DNA of 64,000 nucleotides, taken from the NCBI GenBank assembly GCA_004322535.1, contig SCUZ01000103.1, positions 1 through 64,000 of the forward strand. Reading direction: 5' to 3'. Shown here piece after piece: positions 53,748-63,151 of the stretch; within the stretch, counting starts at the first letter, position 1; each line of letters opens with the position of its first letter. Under the pieces are notes generated by a model. The model had not been told where the DNA came from and did not search any database. It was given only the letters and a program-made list of their open reading frames with translations. The stretch is from Rugosibacter sp. (GTDB taxonomy: Bacteria; Pseudomonadota; Gammaproteobacteria; Burkholderiales; Rhodocyclaceae). Position numbers and translations under genes: made by a program.

Positions 53748-53824
53748 TGGTGGGCCCAGCTGGACTTGAACCAGCGACCAATCGATTATGAGTCGACTGC
53801 TCTAACCAACTGAGCTATGGGCCC
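53748..53824 (-). tRNA. tRNA-Ile (CAU, lysidine-type)
   Basis: A complete 77-nt cloverleaf on the minus strand with encoded CCA. The acceptor stem is GGGCCC / GGGCCC, the D-arm is AGCTCAGTTGGTTAGAGC, the anticodon loop is CTCATAA (anticodon CAT at 53788-53790), and the T-arm is CTGGTTCAAGTCCAG. The body closely follows E. coli tRNA-Ile2, so I call Ile rather than Met; TilS would convert the C to lysidine to read AUA. Confidence 0.9.
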
Positions 53825-53894
53825 GTAAGAGGTGTTACCACGCAGCAAATAACAGGCTACCGCACGACATTTTGGCAATGAGGTAGCCTGTGCG

Positions 53895-55949
53895 TCACGT
53901 CTCCGAATCGAGGAAGCTGCGCAGTTTTTCCGAACGGGTCGGATGACGCAACTTGCGCAGGGCCTTGGCTTCGATCTGACGAATACGTTCGCGGGTGACA
54001 TCGAACTGTTTGCCGACTTCTTCCAGCGTGTGGTCGGTGTTCATTTCAATACCGAAACGCATGCGCAGAACCTTGGCTTCGCGTGGCGTGAGGCTGTCGA
54101 GAATTTCTTTGGTGACATCACGCAAGCTGGAAAACAGCGCAGCTTCGTTCGGCAGCAGCGTGCCTTGATCTTCGATAAAGTCGCCCAAATGCGAATCGTC
54201 ATCGTCGCCAATGGGCGTTTCCATGGAAATAGGCTCTTTGGAAATTTTCAGGATCTTGCGAATCTTATCCTCGGGCATTTCCATTTTTTCTGCCAACACC
54301 GCGGGCAGCGGCTCTTGGCCTGTCTCTTGCAATATCTGGCGGCTGATGCGATTCATCTTGTTGATGGTCTCGATCATATGCACCGGAATGCGGATAGTGC
54401 GCGCCTGATCAGCAATCGAGCGGGTAATGGCTTGCCGAATCCACCACGTGGCATAGGTTGAAAACTTGTAGCCACGGCGATATTCGAATTTATCCACGGC
54501 CTTCATCAAGCCAATGTTGCCTTCTTGAATCAGGTCAAGGAACTGCAAGCCACGATTGGTGTATTTTTTGGCAATCGAGATCACCAGCCGCAAATTGGCT
54601 TCGGTCATTTCGCGCTTGGCACGGCGGGCCTTGGCTTCGCCGGTGGACATCTGCTTGTTGATGTCCTTGAGCTCTTTGAGCGGGATACCTGTCTGGCTTT
54701 GCAGCTCAATCAAGCTATGCTGCTCATCCACCACGTTAGGCGCATTGCGAATGAGCAGAGCCGCATAGGGTTTGCCTGACTGGATCTCTCTTTTGACCCA
54801 ATCCGTATCCACTTCATTGCCAGGAAACGACTTAATGAAATGTTGCCTCGGCATATTCGATTTATCGACACAAAAATGCAGAATTTTCCGCTCATGACTG
54901 CGCACGGAGTCAACGATGCTGCGCACAGAACCACACAGCTTTTCAATTGTTTTGGCGGTGAAACGGATGTTCAAAAGCTCATCTGCAATCTGCTTCTTGA
55001 GGCGCAGATAACTTTTATCCTCGGAACCTTTTTTGGAGAGTGTCTGCTGTAATTTTCCGTAAAGGGCGTGGATGAGCGAGAAACGCTCTAATGCTTCTTG
55101 CTTGAGCTTGAGCAATGAAGCAGACACTTGCGCACTGCCGTCGTCTCCATCAGCAAAGTCCTCTTCAATGTCCTCTTCTGCGGCTGCGGCCTCCAGCTCT
55201 TCGTCCGATGCATTGGGATCAATCAGACCATCAATGAGCTCATCGATGCGCATCTCATCGCGCGCGACACGAGCGGCCATGTCGAGCATGGCGGCAATGG
55301 TGGTGGGACAGGCAGAAATAGCCATCACCATGTGCTTTAAGCCATCCTCAATGCGCTTGGCAATTTCAATTTCGCTCTCACGCGTAAGCAACCCGACCGA
55401 ACCCATTTCACGCATATACATACGCACGGGGTCTGTTGTGCGACCAAATTCCGAATCAACCGTCGACAAGGCTTGCTCGGCTTGCTCTTCCACTTCTTCG
55501 GCATCAACCGGTGCAGGCGAAGTTTGATTCAGCAGCATGTCTTCGACAGCGGGGGCTTCATCAAACACCTGTATCGACATATCGGCAAAAGTAGCAATAA
55601 TCGATTCGATCTGCTCTGCATCAACCAACTCGTCCGGCAGATGATCGTTAATTTCGGCATACGTCAAATAGCCACGTTCCTTGCCCAAAGCAATCAGGGT
55701 TTTGAGCCGACTGCGCTTGGCATCCATATCCAGAGGTGCGGCTTCTGGCGCGATGATCAATTTCTCTTTGCTCTTGCGGCCACGGCCTTTGGCAATCACT
55801 TCGACCGCCACAGGTTTTGCTGGTGCGGCTACAGGCGCTTCAGGAGCGGCAGCCCTCGCTTTTTTTTCTTTAGCGGCAGGAATCTTTTGCTCGACCGTTG
55901 CGCTGGCAGCTTTTGATTTGCTTTTTGTCGTGGTGATTTTGTTCGGCAT
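53895..55949 (-). CDS. rpoD: Primary RNA polymerase sigma factor
   Basis: A 684-residue sigma-70. A basic, Ala-rich N-terminus (to about residue 65) precedes region 1.1. The large non-conserved insert follows (acidic stretch [23 protein letters not shown] cut by normal text). Regions 2.1-2.4 are [19 protein letters not shown] and [20 protein letters not shown], region 3 is [14 protein letters not shown], and region 4 ends in [20 protein letters not shown]. It closes the rpsU-yqeY-dnaG-rpoD block, about 130 bp after dnaG. Confidence 0.97.
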   Translation of the reverse strand: MPNKITTTKSKSKAASATVEQKIPAAKEKKARAAAPEAPVAAPAKPVAVEVIAKGRGRKSKEKLIIAPEAAPLDMDAKRSRLKTLIALGKERGYLTYAEINDHLPDELVDAEQIESIIATFADMSIQVFDEAPAVEDMLLNQTSPAPVDAEEVEEQAEQALSTVDSEFGRTTDPVRMYMREMGSVGLLTRESEIEIAKRIEDGLKHMVMAISACPTTIAAMLDMAARVARDEMRIDELIDGLIDPNASDEELEAAAAEEDIEEDFADGDDGSAQVSASLLKLKQEALERFSLIHALYGKLQQTLSKKGSEDKSYLRLKKQIADELLNIRFTAKTIEKLCGSVRSIVDSVRSHERKILHFCVDKSNMPRQHFIKSFPGNEVDTDWVKREIQSGKPYAALLIRNAPNVVDEQHSLIELQSQTGIPLKELKDINKQMSTGEAKARRAKREMTEANLRLVISIAKKYTNRGLQFLDLIQEGNIGLMKAVDKFEYRRGYKFSTYATWWIRQAITRSIADQARTIRIPVHMIETINKMNRISRQILQETGQEPLPAVLAEKMEMPEDKIRKILKISKEPISMETPIGDDDDSHLGDFIEDQGTLLPNEAALFSSLRDVTKEILDSLTPREAKVLRMRFGIEMNTDHTLEEVGKQFDVTRERIRQIEAKALRKLRHPTRSEKLRSFLDSET

Positions 55950-56081
55950 GATAATCCTCGGCGGAGACGCAGGAATGGCGCAGTAAGAATTTACAGCTAC
56001 TGTGTAAGACCTTGGGCACTGAGAGTAAATAGTTCAGCGCATCATAAAAACAGTGAAAGCGCTGGGTAACCCGTAATTATA

Positions 56082-57836
56082 TCAGAGTGGGGTATCTGCC
56101 GCAGCAAGTGAAGCGCTGCGTTTTTTTGCCAGCAGATACGTCAGTCGCTGGCGCTCTTCCAAATTAAGCCCCTGCCGCGCCTGTGCCGTAAGTTTTTCAA
56201 TTTCAGCAGTAAGTTGGGCATGCTGCAAATGGATAATCACGTCATTGAAAACCGCCTCAAGTGCAGCTAAGTCAAGCTCCTCTTCGCTGGTTGTCGCCAA
56301 CGCCGAAACTAGTGGCTCATGCGCTGTTCCACGGAAAAATTCAATCATGACGCCAAAGCCTGCCGCTACCAGCTCGCCGTGCGCAATTGCCCGGGCAATG
56401 GCATGCAATGCCGCGCCTGCCGGTTGCTCACGATCGATCAAATCCAGCGGCAACTGCGCTGCCCATATGGGTTTATGCAGCACAATTTTCAGCAACTTGT
56501 GCTCAATGGTCGAGGGTACCGGGCGCTGCTTCATTTGCGCTGGCGCATACCGATTACGAGTGAGCGACTTTAGCTCACACTGGGCTTCCACCTCGGTTTG
56601 CGACACTTGCGCCCGGGCAGCAATCTCTTTGACGATTTGGATTCTTAAAATAGGTGCTGCGATTTTTTGCAGCAAAGGCTTTGCCTCATGCACTAGTTTT
56701 GCCCGATTTTCTGCGCTCACCGGCGGGGTTTGCTTGGTTAGTTCGCGTACCAGAAACTCGGATAAACGGGTGGCATTGCGCGTGTGATGAACAAAGGCTT
56801 CTTTGCCGTGTGCGCGGATAAATTCGTCCGGATCCTGATTGCCCGGCATTTGCAATATCTCAACTGTTTTGTTATCCGCCAGATGTGCCAGGCTCACCTC
56901 CATCGCACGCCAGGCAGCACGGTCTCCGGCGCTATCCCGATCGAAACAAAAAACAACACGGCTTGCCAGCTTCAGCAGTTTTTGTACGTTGGCATCGGTT
57001 GCTGCTGTGCCCAGCGTGGCAACCACATTGCCGACACCATGTTGCGCCAGACCCACGACATCCATATAGCCTTCAACCACCAGAACAGTATCTTCTTCCT
57101 GGATCGCTTTTCGAGCCTGAGGCAAGCCATATAGCTCGCGGCCTTTTTCAAACAGCGGAGTCTCGGGTGAATTGAGATACTTCGGTTCCCCTTCGCCGAT
57201 CACGCGCCCGCCAAAGCCAATGACATTGCCGCGTTGGTCAAGAATCGGAAACATTACCCGATCACGAAACCGATCATAGCGGCGCCCCTGGTCATTGCTA
57301 ATCACCAAGCCGCACTCAATCAGTGCGTTATCGTTGTATTCAGGGAAAGCCTGCTGCAAACCTTGCCACCCATCGGGAGCATAGCCAAGGCCAAATTTAG
57401 CGGCTATCTCGCCGGTCAGCCCTCGGGCACGGAAATAATCAACGGCTTTGGAAGAAATCTTGAGCTGTTCGCGATAAAAGTGCATCGCGCGTGCCATTAA
57501 TTCGGTCAATGGCGCCTTTTTCGCTTGTTCGCTATGGTGGCGCTCGGTTCTCGGCACCGATAATCCGACCGATGAGGCGAGCTCTTCAATCGCCTCAATA
57601 AAACCGATGCCGGAATATTGCATGACAAAACCCACCGCGCTGCCATGCGCGCCACAGCCAAAGCAATGATAAAACTGCTTGCTCGGGCTGACCGTAAACG
57701 AGGGGGTTTTTTCCGAGTGAAACGGACAGCAGGCGCTGTAGTTCGCGCCACCCTTGCGCAAAGACACGTAGCGCTCAACCACATCCACAATATCTATGCG
57801 GGCAAGGAGTTCCTGGACAAAGCTTTCGGGGATCAC
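56082..57836 (-). CDS. dnaG: DNA primase
   Basis: A 584-residue enzyme that makes RNA primers at the replication fork. The zinc-binding domain has CCPFHSEKTPSF and HCFGCGAHG. The TOPRIM core has VVEGYMDVVGLAQHG and FCFDRDSAGDRAAWRA, and the C-terminal helicase-interaction domain covers about 430-580. Its place between yqeY and rpoD is the classic macromolecular-synthesis arrangement. Confidence 0.96.
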   Translation of the reverse strand: MIPESFVQELLARIDIVDVVERYVSLRKGGANYSACCPFHSEKTPSFTVSPSKQFYHCFGCGAHGSAVGFVMQYSGIGFIEAIEELASSVGLSVPRTERHHSEQAKKAPLTELMARAMHFYREQLKISSKAVDYFRARGLTGEIAAKFGLGYAPDGWQGLQQAFPEYNDNALIECGLVISNDQGRRYDRFRDRVMFPILDQRGNVIGFGGRVIGEGEPKYLNSPETPLFEKGRELYGLPQARKAIQEEDTVLVVEGYMDVVGLAQHGVGNVVATLGTAATDANVQKLLKLASRVVFCFDRDSAGDRAAWRAMEVSLAHLADNKTVEILQMPGNQDPDEFIRAHGKEAFVHHTRNATRLSEFLVRELTKQTPPVSAENRAKLVHEAKPLLQKIAAPILRIQIVKEIAARAQVSQTEVEAQCELKSLTRNRYAPAQMKQRPVPSTIEHKLLKIVLHKPIWAAQLPLDLIDREQPAGAALHAIARAIAHGELVAAGFGVMIEFFRGTAHEPLVSALATTSEEELDLAALEAVFNDVIIHLQHAQLTAEIEKLTAQARQGLNLEERQRLTYLLAKKRSASLAAADTPL

Positions 57837-57872
57837 CTTGGCATTATGCGCTAGTCACTGAGTTTTGCACTA

Positions 57873-58340
57873 CTACGCACCGCTTAGCGCGCCAAGTTTG
57901 GCTTTCACCAAACGCGACACTTCGCCCATATCCGCGCGGCCTGCCACTTGGGGCTTGATGTGTGCAATCACTTTGCCCATATCTGAAGGTGCCGCTGCGC
58001 TTACAGCTTGAATAGAGGCGATGATAATGGATTCAATCTGCGCGGCGTCCATCGCTTGCGGCATATAGGCGGAGAGCACTTCTGCTTCGTATTTTTCCGC
58101 ATCTGCCAAGTCTTGCCGCCTGGCAGCTTCATACTGGGTGATTGAATCCTTGCGCTGCTTGAGCATTTTTTCAATCACGGCGATGACACCCGCGTCATCC
58201 AGCTCAACCCGCTCATCCACCAGTTTTTGTTTGATGGCCGCCAGCAACAAAGAAAGCGCCTCTTTGCGTGGGCGATCGCCTGCTTTCAGGGCGGCTTTCC
58301 AGTCGGCGCTGATACGGTCTTTAAGCGTGATGGAGGTCAT
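57873..58340 (-). CDS. yqeY: YqeY (GatB/YqeY domain) protein
   Basis: A 155-residue protein with the YqeY helical fold related to the tail domain of GatB. It begins MTSITLKDRISADWKAALKAGD and has RKEALSLLLAAIKQKLVDERVEL and YEAEVLSAYMPQ. A role in tRNA-dependent amidation is suspected, not shown. The start at 58340 has GGAGG just upstream; the frame to 58364 adds eight residues. It sits between rpsU and dnaG. Confidence 0.92.
   Translation of the reverse strand: MTSITLKDRISADWKAALKAGDRPRKEALSLLLAAIKQKLVDERVELDDAGVIAVIEKMLKQRKDSITQYEAARRQDLADAEKYEAEVLSAYMPQAMDAAQIESIIIASIQAVSAAAPSDMGKVIAHIKPQVAGRADMGEVSRLVKAKLGALSGA
58299..58319 (+). repeat. Dispersed motif, weak copy 12
   Basis: GTCGGCGCT is kept but three bases are missing before GATACGG, and the A run is absent. 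It lies in yqeY (ISADWKA), a stretch normal for the family, so this copy may be chance. Confidence 0.35.
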
Positions 58341-58358
58341 TTTATTTTCTTTCAAGAA

Positions 58359-58389
58359 ATACAAAAACCGCCTGGTGGCGGTTTCTTTA
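58359..58389 (-). terminator. Attenuator-like terminator between rpsU and yqeY
   Basis: On the minus strand AAACCGCC / GGCGGTTTTT with the loop ACCA, followed by T-rich sequence. A partial terminator here would set a higher level of rpsU than of yqeY, dnaG and rpoD, as known for the rpsU-dnaG-rpoD operon of E. coli. Confidence 0.8.
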
Positions 58390-58479
58390 CGTCATCATTG
58401 CCAACCTTGTTATTGGCCGGTGTGGGTCGCCCTAAGTAACCACAGGCACGTTCGCCACACACAACCGCCAACCAGAATC

Positions 58480-58692
58480 TCAATACATTTTTGGCGGCAA
58501 CAACTGGCTGCTGATACGCTTTTTATGCCGTTTAACCGCAGCAGCCGCTTTACGCTTGCGCTCGGAAGTGGGCTTTTCGTAGAACGTACGGGCCCGCAAC
58601 TCGGTGAGGAGGCCTACTTTTTCAATGGTGCGCTTGAAGCGACGGACAGCAACTTCAAAGGGTTCATTTTCTTTGACACGAATACCAGGCAT
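58480..58692 (-). CDS. rpsU: 30S ribosomal protein S21
   Basis: A 70-residue basic ribosomal protein. It begins [25 protein letters not shown] and continues [20 protein letters not shown], both standard. S21 helps mRNA binding by the 30S subunit. It is the first gene of the minus-strand operon that continues to rpoD, and is divergent from tsaD. Confidence 0.96.
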   Translation of the reverse strand: MPGIRVKENEPFEVAVRRFKRTIEKVGLLTELRARTFYEKPTSERKRKAAAAVKRHKKRISSQLLPPKMY

Positions 58693-58778
58693 TGCAGTGA
58701 CCTTGATAAGACGAAGAGGCGTGCATTCTAAAGATTTTCAGGCAGATGTCAAAGGGGTGCAGCGGATAGAATGCGCCT

Positions 58779-59813
58779 ATGCGAGTTTTAGGTATTGAAT
58801 CTTCCTGCGACGAAACCGGCCTGGCCCTCTACGACACTGAGCGGGGCCTGTTGGCGCATGCCGTACACAGTCAAGTGGCCATGCATGGAATTTATGGTGG
58901 CGTGGTACCCGAGTTAGCCTCTCGCGACCACATTCGTCGGCTGATTCCGCTACTCACGCATGTACTGACGGCCAGCGGATGCAGGCGTCAAGACATTGAT
59001 GCGATTGCCTACACGGCAGGCCCTGGACTGGCCGGTGCGCTGCTGGTGGGTGCCAGTTTTGCCGAATCGCTTGGCCAGGCGCTCAATATCCCCACCCTGC
59101 CCGTGCATCATCTGGAAGGACATTTGCTCTCGCCTCTGCTCGCAGCCGATGCACCTGAATTTCCCTTTATCGCGCTGCTGGTTTCCGGCGGCCACACGCA
59201 GTTGATGTGTGTCACGCGGGTGGGCGATTATGAGCTGCTCGGCGAGTCGCTGGATGATGCCGCAGGCGAAGCCTTCGACAAGACAGCGAAGCTCTTGGGA
59301 CTGGGCTACCCTGGCGGGCCGGCCTTGGCCGAACTGGCCGCATCGGGTACGCCAGGGCGCTACAAGCTGCCACGACCAATGCTTGCCAGTGGCGACTTGT
59401 CTTTCAGTTTTTCTGGCCTCAAAACAGCCGTGCTAACTCTGGCACGCGATAAACTGCTGAGTGAAGCTGATCGTGCCGATCTGGCCGCAGAATTTCAAGA
59501 AGCAGTGGTCGATGTTATCGTTGCCAAAGCCTTGGCGGCGTGTCGCCAGCGCCGACTTTTTCGCTTGGTCGTCGCTGGTGGCGTGGGCGCCAATCTGCGC
59601 TTGCGACAGCGATTGGATGCAACCCTTTTGGCTGCCGGTGGGCGCGCGTTTTATCCTGAACTGGATTTATGTACCGATAACGGCGCAATGATTGCCTTTT
59701 GTGGCGCGCAACGCTTGGCCCAAGGCTTGGCAAACCCCGTGAGCCAAGGCGCTTTTGCTATCCACCCACGCTGGCCGTTGAATCAATTGTCTGCGGAATC
59801 TTCTGGCGACTGA
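58779..59813 (+). CDS. tsaD: tRNA N6-threonylcarbamoyladenosine synthase subunit TsaD
   Basis: A 344-residue ASKHA-fold enzyme that transfers threonylcarbamoyl to A37 of ANN-decoding tRNAs. It begins [19 protein letters not shown], and the metal ligands are in [44 protein letters not shown] and [15 protein letters not shown] follow. Near the end, [17 protein letters not shown] is conserved. A dispersed repeat lies at about codons 254-260 (CRQRRLF) without lengthening the protein. The last 31 bp overlap plsY on the other strand. Confidence 0.96.
   Translation: MRVLGIESSCDETGLALYDTERGLLAHAVHSQVAMHGIYGGVVPELASRDHIRRLIPLLTHVLTASGCRRQDIDAIAYTAGPGLAGALLVGASFAESLGQALNIPTLPVHHLEGHLLSPLLAADAPEFPFIALLVSGGHTQLMCVTRVGDYELLGESLDDAAGEAFDKTAKLLGLGYPGGPALAELAASGTPGRYKLPRPMLASGDLSFSFSGLKTAVLTLARDKLLSEADRADLAAEFQEAVVDVIVAKALAACRQRRLFRLVVAGGVGANLRLRQRLDATLLAAGGRAFYPELDLCTDNGAMIAFCGAQRLAQGLANPVSQGAFAIHPRWPLNQLSAESSGD
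59536..59559 (-). repeat. Dispersed 24-bp motif, copy 13
   Basis: One mismatch to the consensus. It lies in tsaD and is read on the coding strand in yet another frame (ACRQRRLF). Confidence 0.75.
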
Positions 59814-60406
59814 AAAGCGCGGTTTTCACCCAGGCGGCTTTCTGTGCCTGCGCGCAGTTTTTGGATATTCAAGCGATGCCGATAAATTAGCACCACAGAC
59901 ATCACCGCCACCGCCAGCACGACCTCGATCCGTTCATGGCGCAGCATCGCTATAAAAGGCGCGCTGGCTGCCGCTGTCAACGCGGCCAATGAGGAATAGC
60001 GTGTCACTGTAGCCACCAGCACCCACACAGCCGCCACCCACCCGCCTAGCGCAAGCGAAAACCCAAGCAGCACGCCCAGCGCTGTAGCTACACCCTTTCC
60101 GCCTTTAAAGCTCAGCGTCACCGGAAGCACGTGGCCGAGAAATGCCGCCAGGCCAGCTGCAGCAATCGTCGTCCCACCAGCGCCGAGCTTTGCGGCAACG
60201 AATATCGCCAGCCAACCTTTGCCAACATCACCCAGCAGGGTCAATAATGCGGCCAACATGTTGCCCGAGCGCAGCACATTGGTGGCCCCCGGGTTGCCTG
60301 AGCCAAAACTGCGCGGATCAGCCAGGCCAAAGACGCGCGAGACAATTACGGCAAAGGGCAGTGATCCAAGAAAATAGCCGAGAAGACACGCTAAACCAAT
60401 GTTCAT
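59783..60406 (-). CDS. plsY: Glycerol-3-phosphate acyltransferase PlsY
   Basis: A 207-residue inner-membrane enzyme that acylates glycerol-3-phosphate from acyl-phosphate. The motifs are [36 protein letters not shown], normally broken between helices, and [22 protein letters not shown]. Five to six helices are visible. Its 3' end overlaps tsaD, a convergent arrangement often seen with this pair. The divergent folB starts 44 bp away. Confidence 0.94.
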   Translation of the reverse strand: MNIGLACLLGYFLGSLPFAVIVSRVFGLADPRSFGSGNPGATNVLRSGNMLAALLTLLGDVGKGWLAIFVAAKLGAGGTTIAAAGLAAFLGHVLPVTLSFKGGKGVATALGVLLGFSLALGGWVAAVWVLVATVTRYSSLAALTAAASAPFIAMLRHERIEVVLAVAVMSVVLIYRHRLNIQKLRAGTESRLGENRAFQSPEDSADN

Positions 60407-60450
60407 GACAAAGTCCCTAGAATGGAGGAATTCTAAACCGGAGGCGCACA

Positions 60451-60807
60451 GTGGATTTGATTTTCATCGAGGAAATGCGCGTCGAGGCGCTGGTGGGTGT
60501 TTTCGAACGCGAGAGAGTCGCGCCACAAACGCTGGAGATCAGTCTCACCTTTGGCGTGCCTGACGAGGCCACACAAAGCGACGACATCGCACGCACCATC
60601 CGCTATGACGAAGTGATCGAACGCATCCGCAGCGAGCTGGCTTCCCGTCATTTCAATTTGCTGGAAACCCTGGGGGAATATGTCATTCATCTGCTGCTGG
60701 ATGAATTCGGTGCGCCCTGGGTCAGAATCAGCATTGCCAAGCTGGGCATCATGAAAGGCGTGCGCCGCGTAGGCGTGCAGATCGAGCGTTCGCGCAAGCT
60801 CGGCTAA
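60451..60807 (+). CDS. folB: Dihydroneopterin aldolase
   Basis: A 118-residue enzyme of folate synthesis. It starts MDLIFIEEMRVEALVGVFERER (the family's IxxxGxxGVFxxER pattern with variations). Then YDEVIERIRSELASRHFNLLETLGEYVIHLL supplies the catalytic glutamate region, and the end is VRRVGVQIERS. Position beside plsY-tsaD is conserved in beta-proteobacteria. Confidence 0.9.
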   Translation: MDLIFIEEMRVEALVGVFERERVAPQTLEISLTFGVPDEATQSDDIARTIRYDEVIERIRSELASRHFNLLETLGEYVIHLLLDEFGAPWVRISIAKLGIMKGVRRVGVQIERSRKLG

Positions 60808-60843
60808 ATGCCAGCCGCACGCCACCCACATGAACACGGTGTA

Positions 60844-61758
60844 TCAACCGCGCGGGTGGTGCCGATGATGCAACTGTTTGAGCCGTTCGCGAGCCACATG
60901 TGTGTAAATCTGCGTCGTCGAAATATCGGCGTGGCCCAACAACAGTTGCACCACGCGCAAATCAGCGCCATGATTCAGCAGGTGGGTCGCAAACGCATGG
61001 CGCAACACATGCGGCGAAATGCGCTGCTGCGGAATACCTGCATGCAGCGCGTATCTTTTGATGAGCACCCAGAACATTTGCCGCGTCATGCCCGTGCCCC
61101 GTGCGGTGACAAAAATCGCATCCGACACATGTCCGCCCAGCAAGTTACCACGCGCCTCACGGATATAACGCGCCAGCCAGTCGGCGGCCACTTCGCCTAG
61201 CGGCACCAGTCGCTCTTTTGACCCTTTGCCCATCACACGCACCACGTTATCGTTCAAATTCAGTTCGAACAAACGCAGGCCGATGAGTTCAGACACGCGC
61301 AAACCTGTGGCGTACAACAGTTCCAGCATCGCGCGGTCACGCAACCCGAGTGCGGTATTGGTGTCCGGTGCATCGAGCAAATCCGTCACCTGTTTTTCTG
61401 CCAGCGTTTTGGGGAATCGCTGGATCGCTTTTGGTTTTTCAATGTTGCGCAACGGGTCGGACTGCGTTCGTCCCTGATCAAGCAGCCAGCGATAAAGCCG
61501 TTTCAGGCTCGCCATCAAGCGCCGCTGGCTAGTCGTTTTAATACTTCCCGCGCGTGCATGCAAATGCGCCAGATAATCGTTAATCGTCACCTCACTGGCT
61601 GTACTCAATGTCGTACCGCGCGCGACTAGCCAGATGGCGAATAATTGAAGATCGCTGCGATATCCAGCCAGCGTATTTTTCGCCAAACCATCCGCCAACC
61701 ACAACGCATCGATGAATTCGTCGATCAGGCGGGCATCAATATCGTTCATGCCGCTCAT
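60844..61758 (-). CDS. xerD: Tyrosine recombinase XerD
   Basis: A 304-residue site-specific recombinase that resolves chromosome dimers with XerC. The SAM-like N-terminal domain is at about 1-95 (FIDALWLADGLAKNTLAGYRSDL). Catalytic residues: Arg in ATGLRVSELIGL, Lys in MGKGSKERLVPLG, His-Arg in SPHVLRHAFATHLL, His in LLGHADISTTQIYTHV and the nucleophile Tyr in the same stretch. It overlaps ogt by 23 bp. XerD is favoured over XerC by the NTLAGYRSDL start; an ATG three codons later (61749) is also possible. Confidence 0.9.
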   Translation of the reverse strand: MSGMNDIDARLIDEFIDALWLADGLAKNTLAGYRSDLQLFAIWLVARGTTLSTASEVTINDYLAHLHARAGSIKTTSQRRLMASLKRLYRWLLDQGRTQSDPLRNIEKPKAIQRFPKTLAEKQVTDLLDAPDTNTALGLRDRAMLELLYATGLRVSELIGLRLFELNLNDNVVRVMGKGSKERLVPLGEVAADWLARYIREARGNLLGGHVSDAIFVTARGTGMTRQMFWVLIKRYALHAGIPQQRISPHVLRHAFATHLLNHGADLRVVQLLLGHADISTTQIYTHVARERLKQLHHRHHPRG

Positions 61759-62299
61759 GCTGCAATAGCCATCGCTTTACTTCCAGCAGAAATCCACCCC
61801 GCTGCCGAGCAAAGCCGCCTAACCCGTGATTCGCCGCGATGACACGATGGCACGGCACCACAAGGGGATACGGGTTGGCGCCACAGGCATTGCCTACCGC
61901 GCGCGGTCCACTGCCGATTTGCGTAGCCAGCGCACCATAACTCTGTATATCCCCTGCCGGAATCGCTGCAATGGCTGCCCACACCCGCCGCTGAAATGGC
62001 GTGCCCGCAGGCGCCAGGGGCAAACCGAACACGAAAGCAGGGTCAAGAAACCAGGCGTTAATCTGGCGCACCACCTCTTTGGCCAAGAATGACTCTGGTG
62101 CCTGTGCAGCGCAGGGCAAAAGATATTCGATGGCAGTCACATCATCATTATTACAACGAATACCCAATGCAAACAGTGGCCTGTTTTTATTTGATGTTGT
62201 CGATGGCGCAGGTAAAACCGCAGCAAAGGGCACAGCGAAGGGAGAAAGCTGCTGCGCCCCTTCACGCCCAGCGATTTTTGCAGAGTGGCGTATCGTCAT
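61736..62299 (-). CDS. ogt: Methylated-DNA-protein cysteine methyltransferase
   Basis: A 187-residue suicide repair protein that removes O6-alkyl groups from guanine. The acceptor cysteine is in VVPCHRVIAAN, preceded by the helix-turn-helix GDIQSYGALATQIGSGPRAVGNACGANPYP (split by normal helices). A less conserved N-terminal domain is present and lacks Ada-type zinc cysteines. It overlaps xerD by 23 bp and the chalcone-isomerase-like gene by 4 bp. Confidence 0.93.
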   Translation of the reverse strand: MTIRHSAKIAGREGAQQLSPFAVPFAAVLPAPSTTSNKNRPLFALGIRCNNDDVTAIEYLLPCAAQAPESFLAKEVVRQINAWFLDPAFVFGLPLAPAGTPFQRRVWAAIAAIPAGDIQSYGALATQIGSGPRAVGNACGANPYPLVVPCHRVIAANHGLGGFARQRGGFLLEVKRWLLQHERHERY

Positions 62300-62937
62300 G
62301 GTGCTACCACCTGTCCCAAGAGCGCGGCTTTCAAGGCGCGGTCAGCCGGCCGCTCGCCCAGCCAGACGGTCATGAGTGCCTGATAAAAATCTTCCCCCGC
62401 AATATCTTCACCATATCTTTTGCCATTGATGGTCAAGCGCAGCACACCGTCTTTTTCATTTTTTCCCTTGGGCAACCAGTCAAAATCAGCCACATCACCC
62501 GAATGCGCGGTACCCAACGTCAACAAGGCTGCCTTGAAGACGTCCAAACGAGGCTTTAGAAGCATCATCGCTTCCGTGTCATGGTTTTTCTCGATACCTT
62601 TGCCTAACGATTGAGCCAAGCGTTCAGCGGGCGATTCCATCAACACAACCACACGCAAACGCTTCGCCCCTGGCACCTGATAAGCAGCAGCGGCATCTGT
62701 TTGCCTTGTTGTCAAATACAAGCCGATGACATAGGCATTAAGAAACATCACGCCGCGTACGCCAGCGCCATTGAGCACCGTATCACCACCGCCGATTTTT
62801 GCCGTCTCATCAAATTTAATGCCAGCCACCGTCACCGCAGCAAAAACCGGAGTAACGGCCATCAGCGCAAGGGCAATGAAAAATATAAAAATTGCAGAAA
62901 GTACTTTTCTAACGTCTCTCACAGTGACCTCATTCAC
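62296..62937 (-). CDS. Chalcone isomerase-like periplasmic protein
   Basis: A 213-residue protein with an N-terminal membrane or signal segment (LSAIFIFFIALALMAVTPVFA) and a chalcone-isomerase-like fold. The recognisable stretches are VLNGAGVRGVMFLNAYVIGLYLT, MESPAERLAQSLGKGIEKNH and VADFDWLPKG. Bacterial members bind hydrophobic ligands and their role is unknown. It overlaps ogt by 4 bp. A dispersed repeat lies at the start of the conserved domain (IGGGDTVLN). Confidence 0.85.
   Translation of the reverse strand: MNEVTVRDVRKVLSAIFIFFIALALMAVTPVFAAVTVAGIKFDETAKIGGGDTVLNGAGVRGVMFLNAYVIGLYLTTRQTDAAAAYQVPGAKRLRVVVLMESPAERLAQSLGKGIEKNHDTEAMMLLKPRLDVFKAALLTLGTAHSGDVADFDWLPKGKNEKDGVLRLTINGKRYGEDIAGEDFYQALMTVWLGERPADRALKAALLGQVVAP
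62776..62799 (-). repeat. Dispersed 24-bp motif, copy 14
   Basis: Three mismatches to the consensus. It is read as KIGGGDTVL in the chalcone-isomerase-like protein. Confidence 0.5.
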
Positions 62938-63151
62938 TCAAGTTTTTCTCAAGACGATTAACAACTACCGGCCTAAAATGAAAGCATACATGATGGCACA
63001 CTTGATGATGACAGGCTAATGTCCAGACGAGTATGAAGAGACTCGTGTACAGTACAGCGCAGTCATTGGCTCAAAGCAGCAATATGCGCCCAGGCAGCAA
63101 GCGACCATACCGCTGGCCACATCGCGTTTTTATTCCACGGAGGAAGTGAAA

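Noticed and set aside
60176-60196. A repeat copy in plsY (CACCAGCGCCGAGCTTTG)
   Set aside because: It is close but has a base inserted in the core and lacks the rest; left out of the count.
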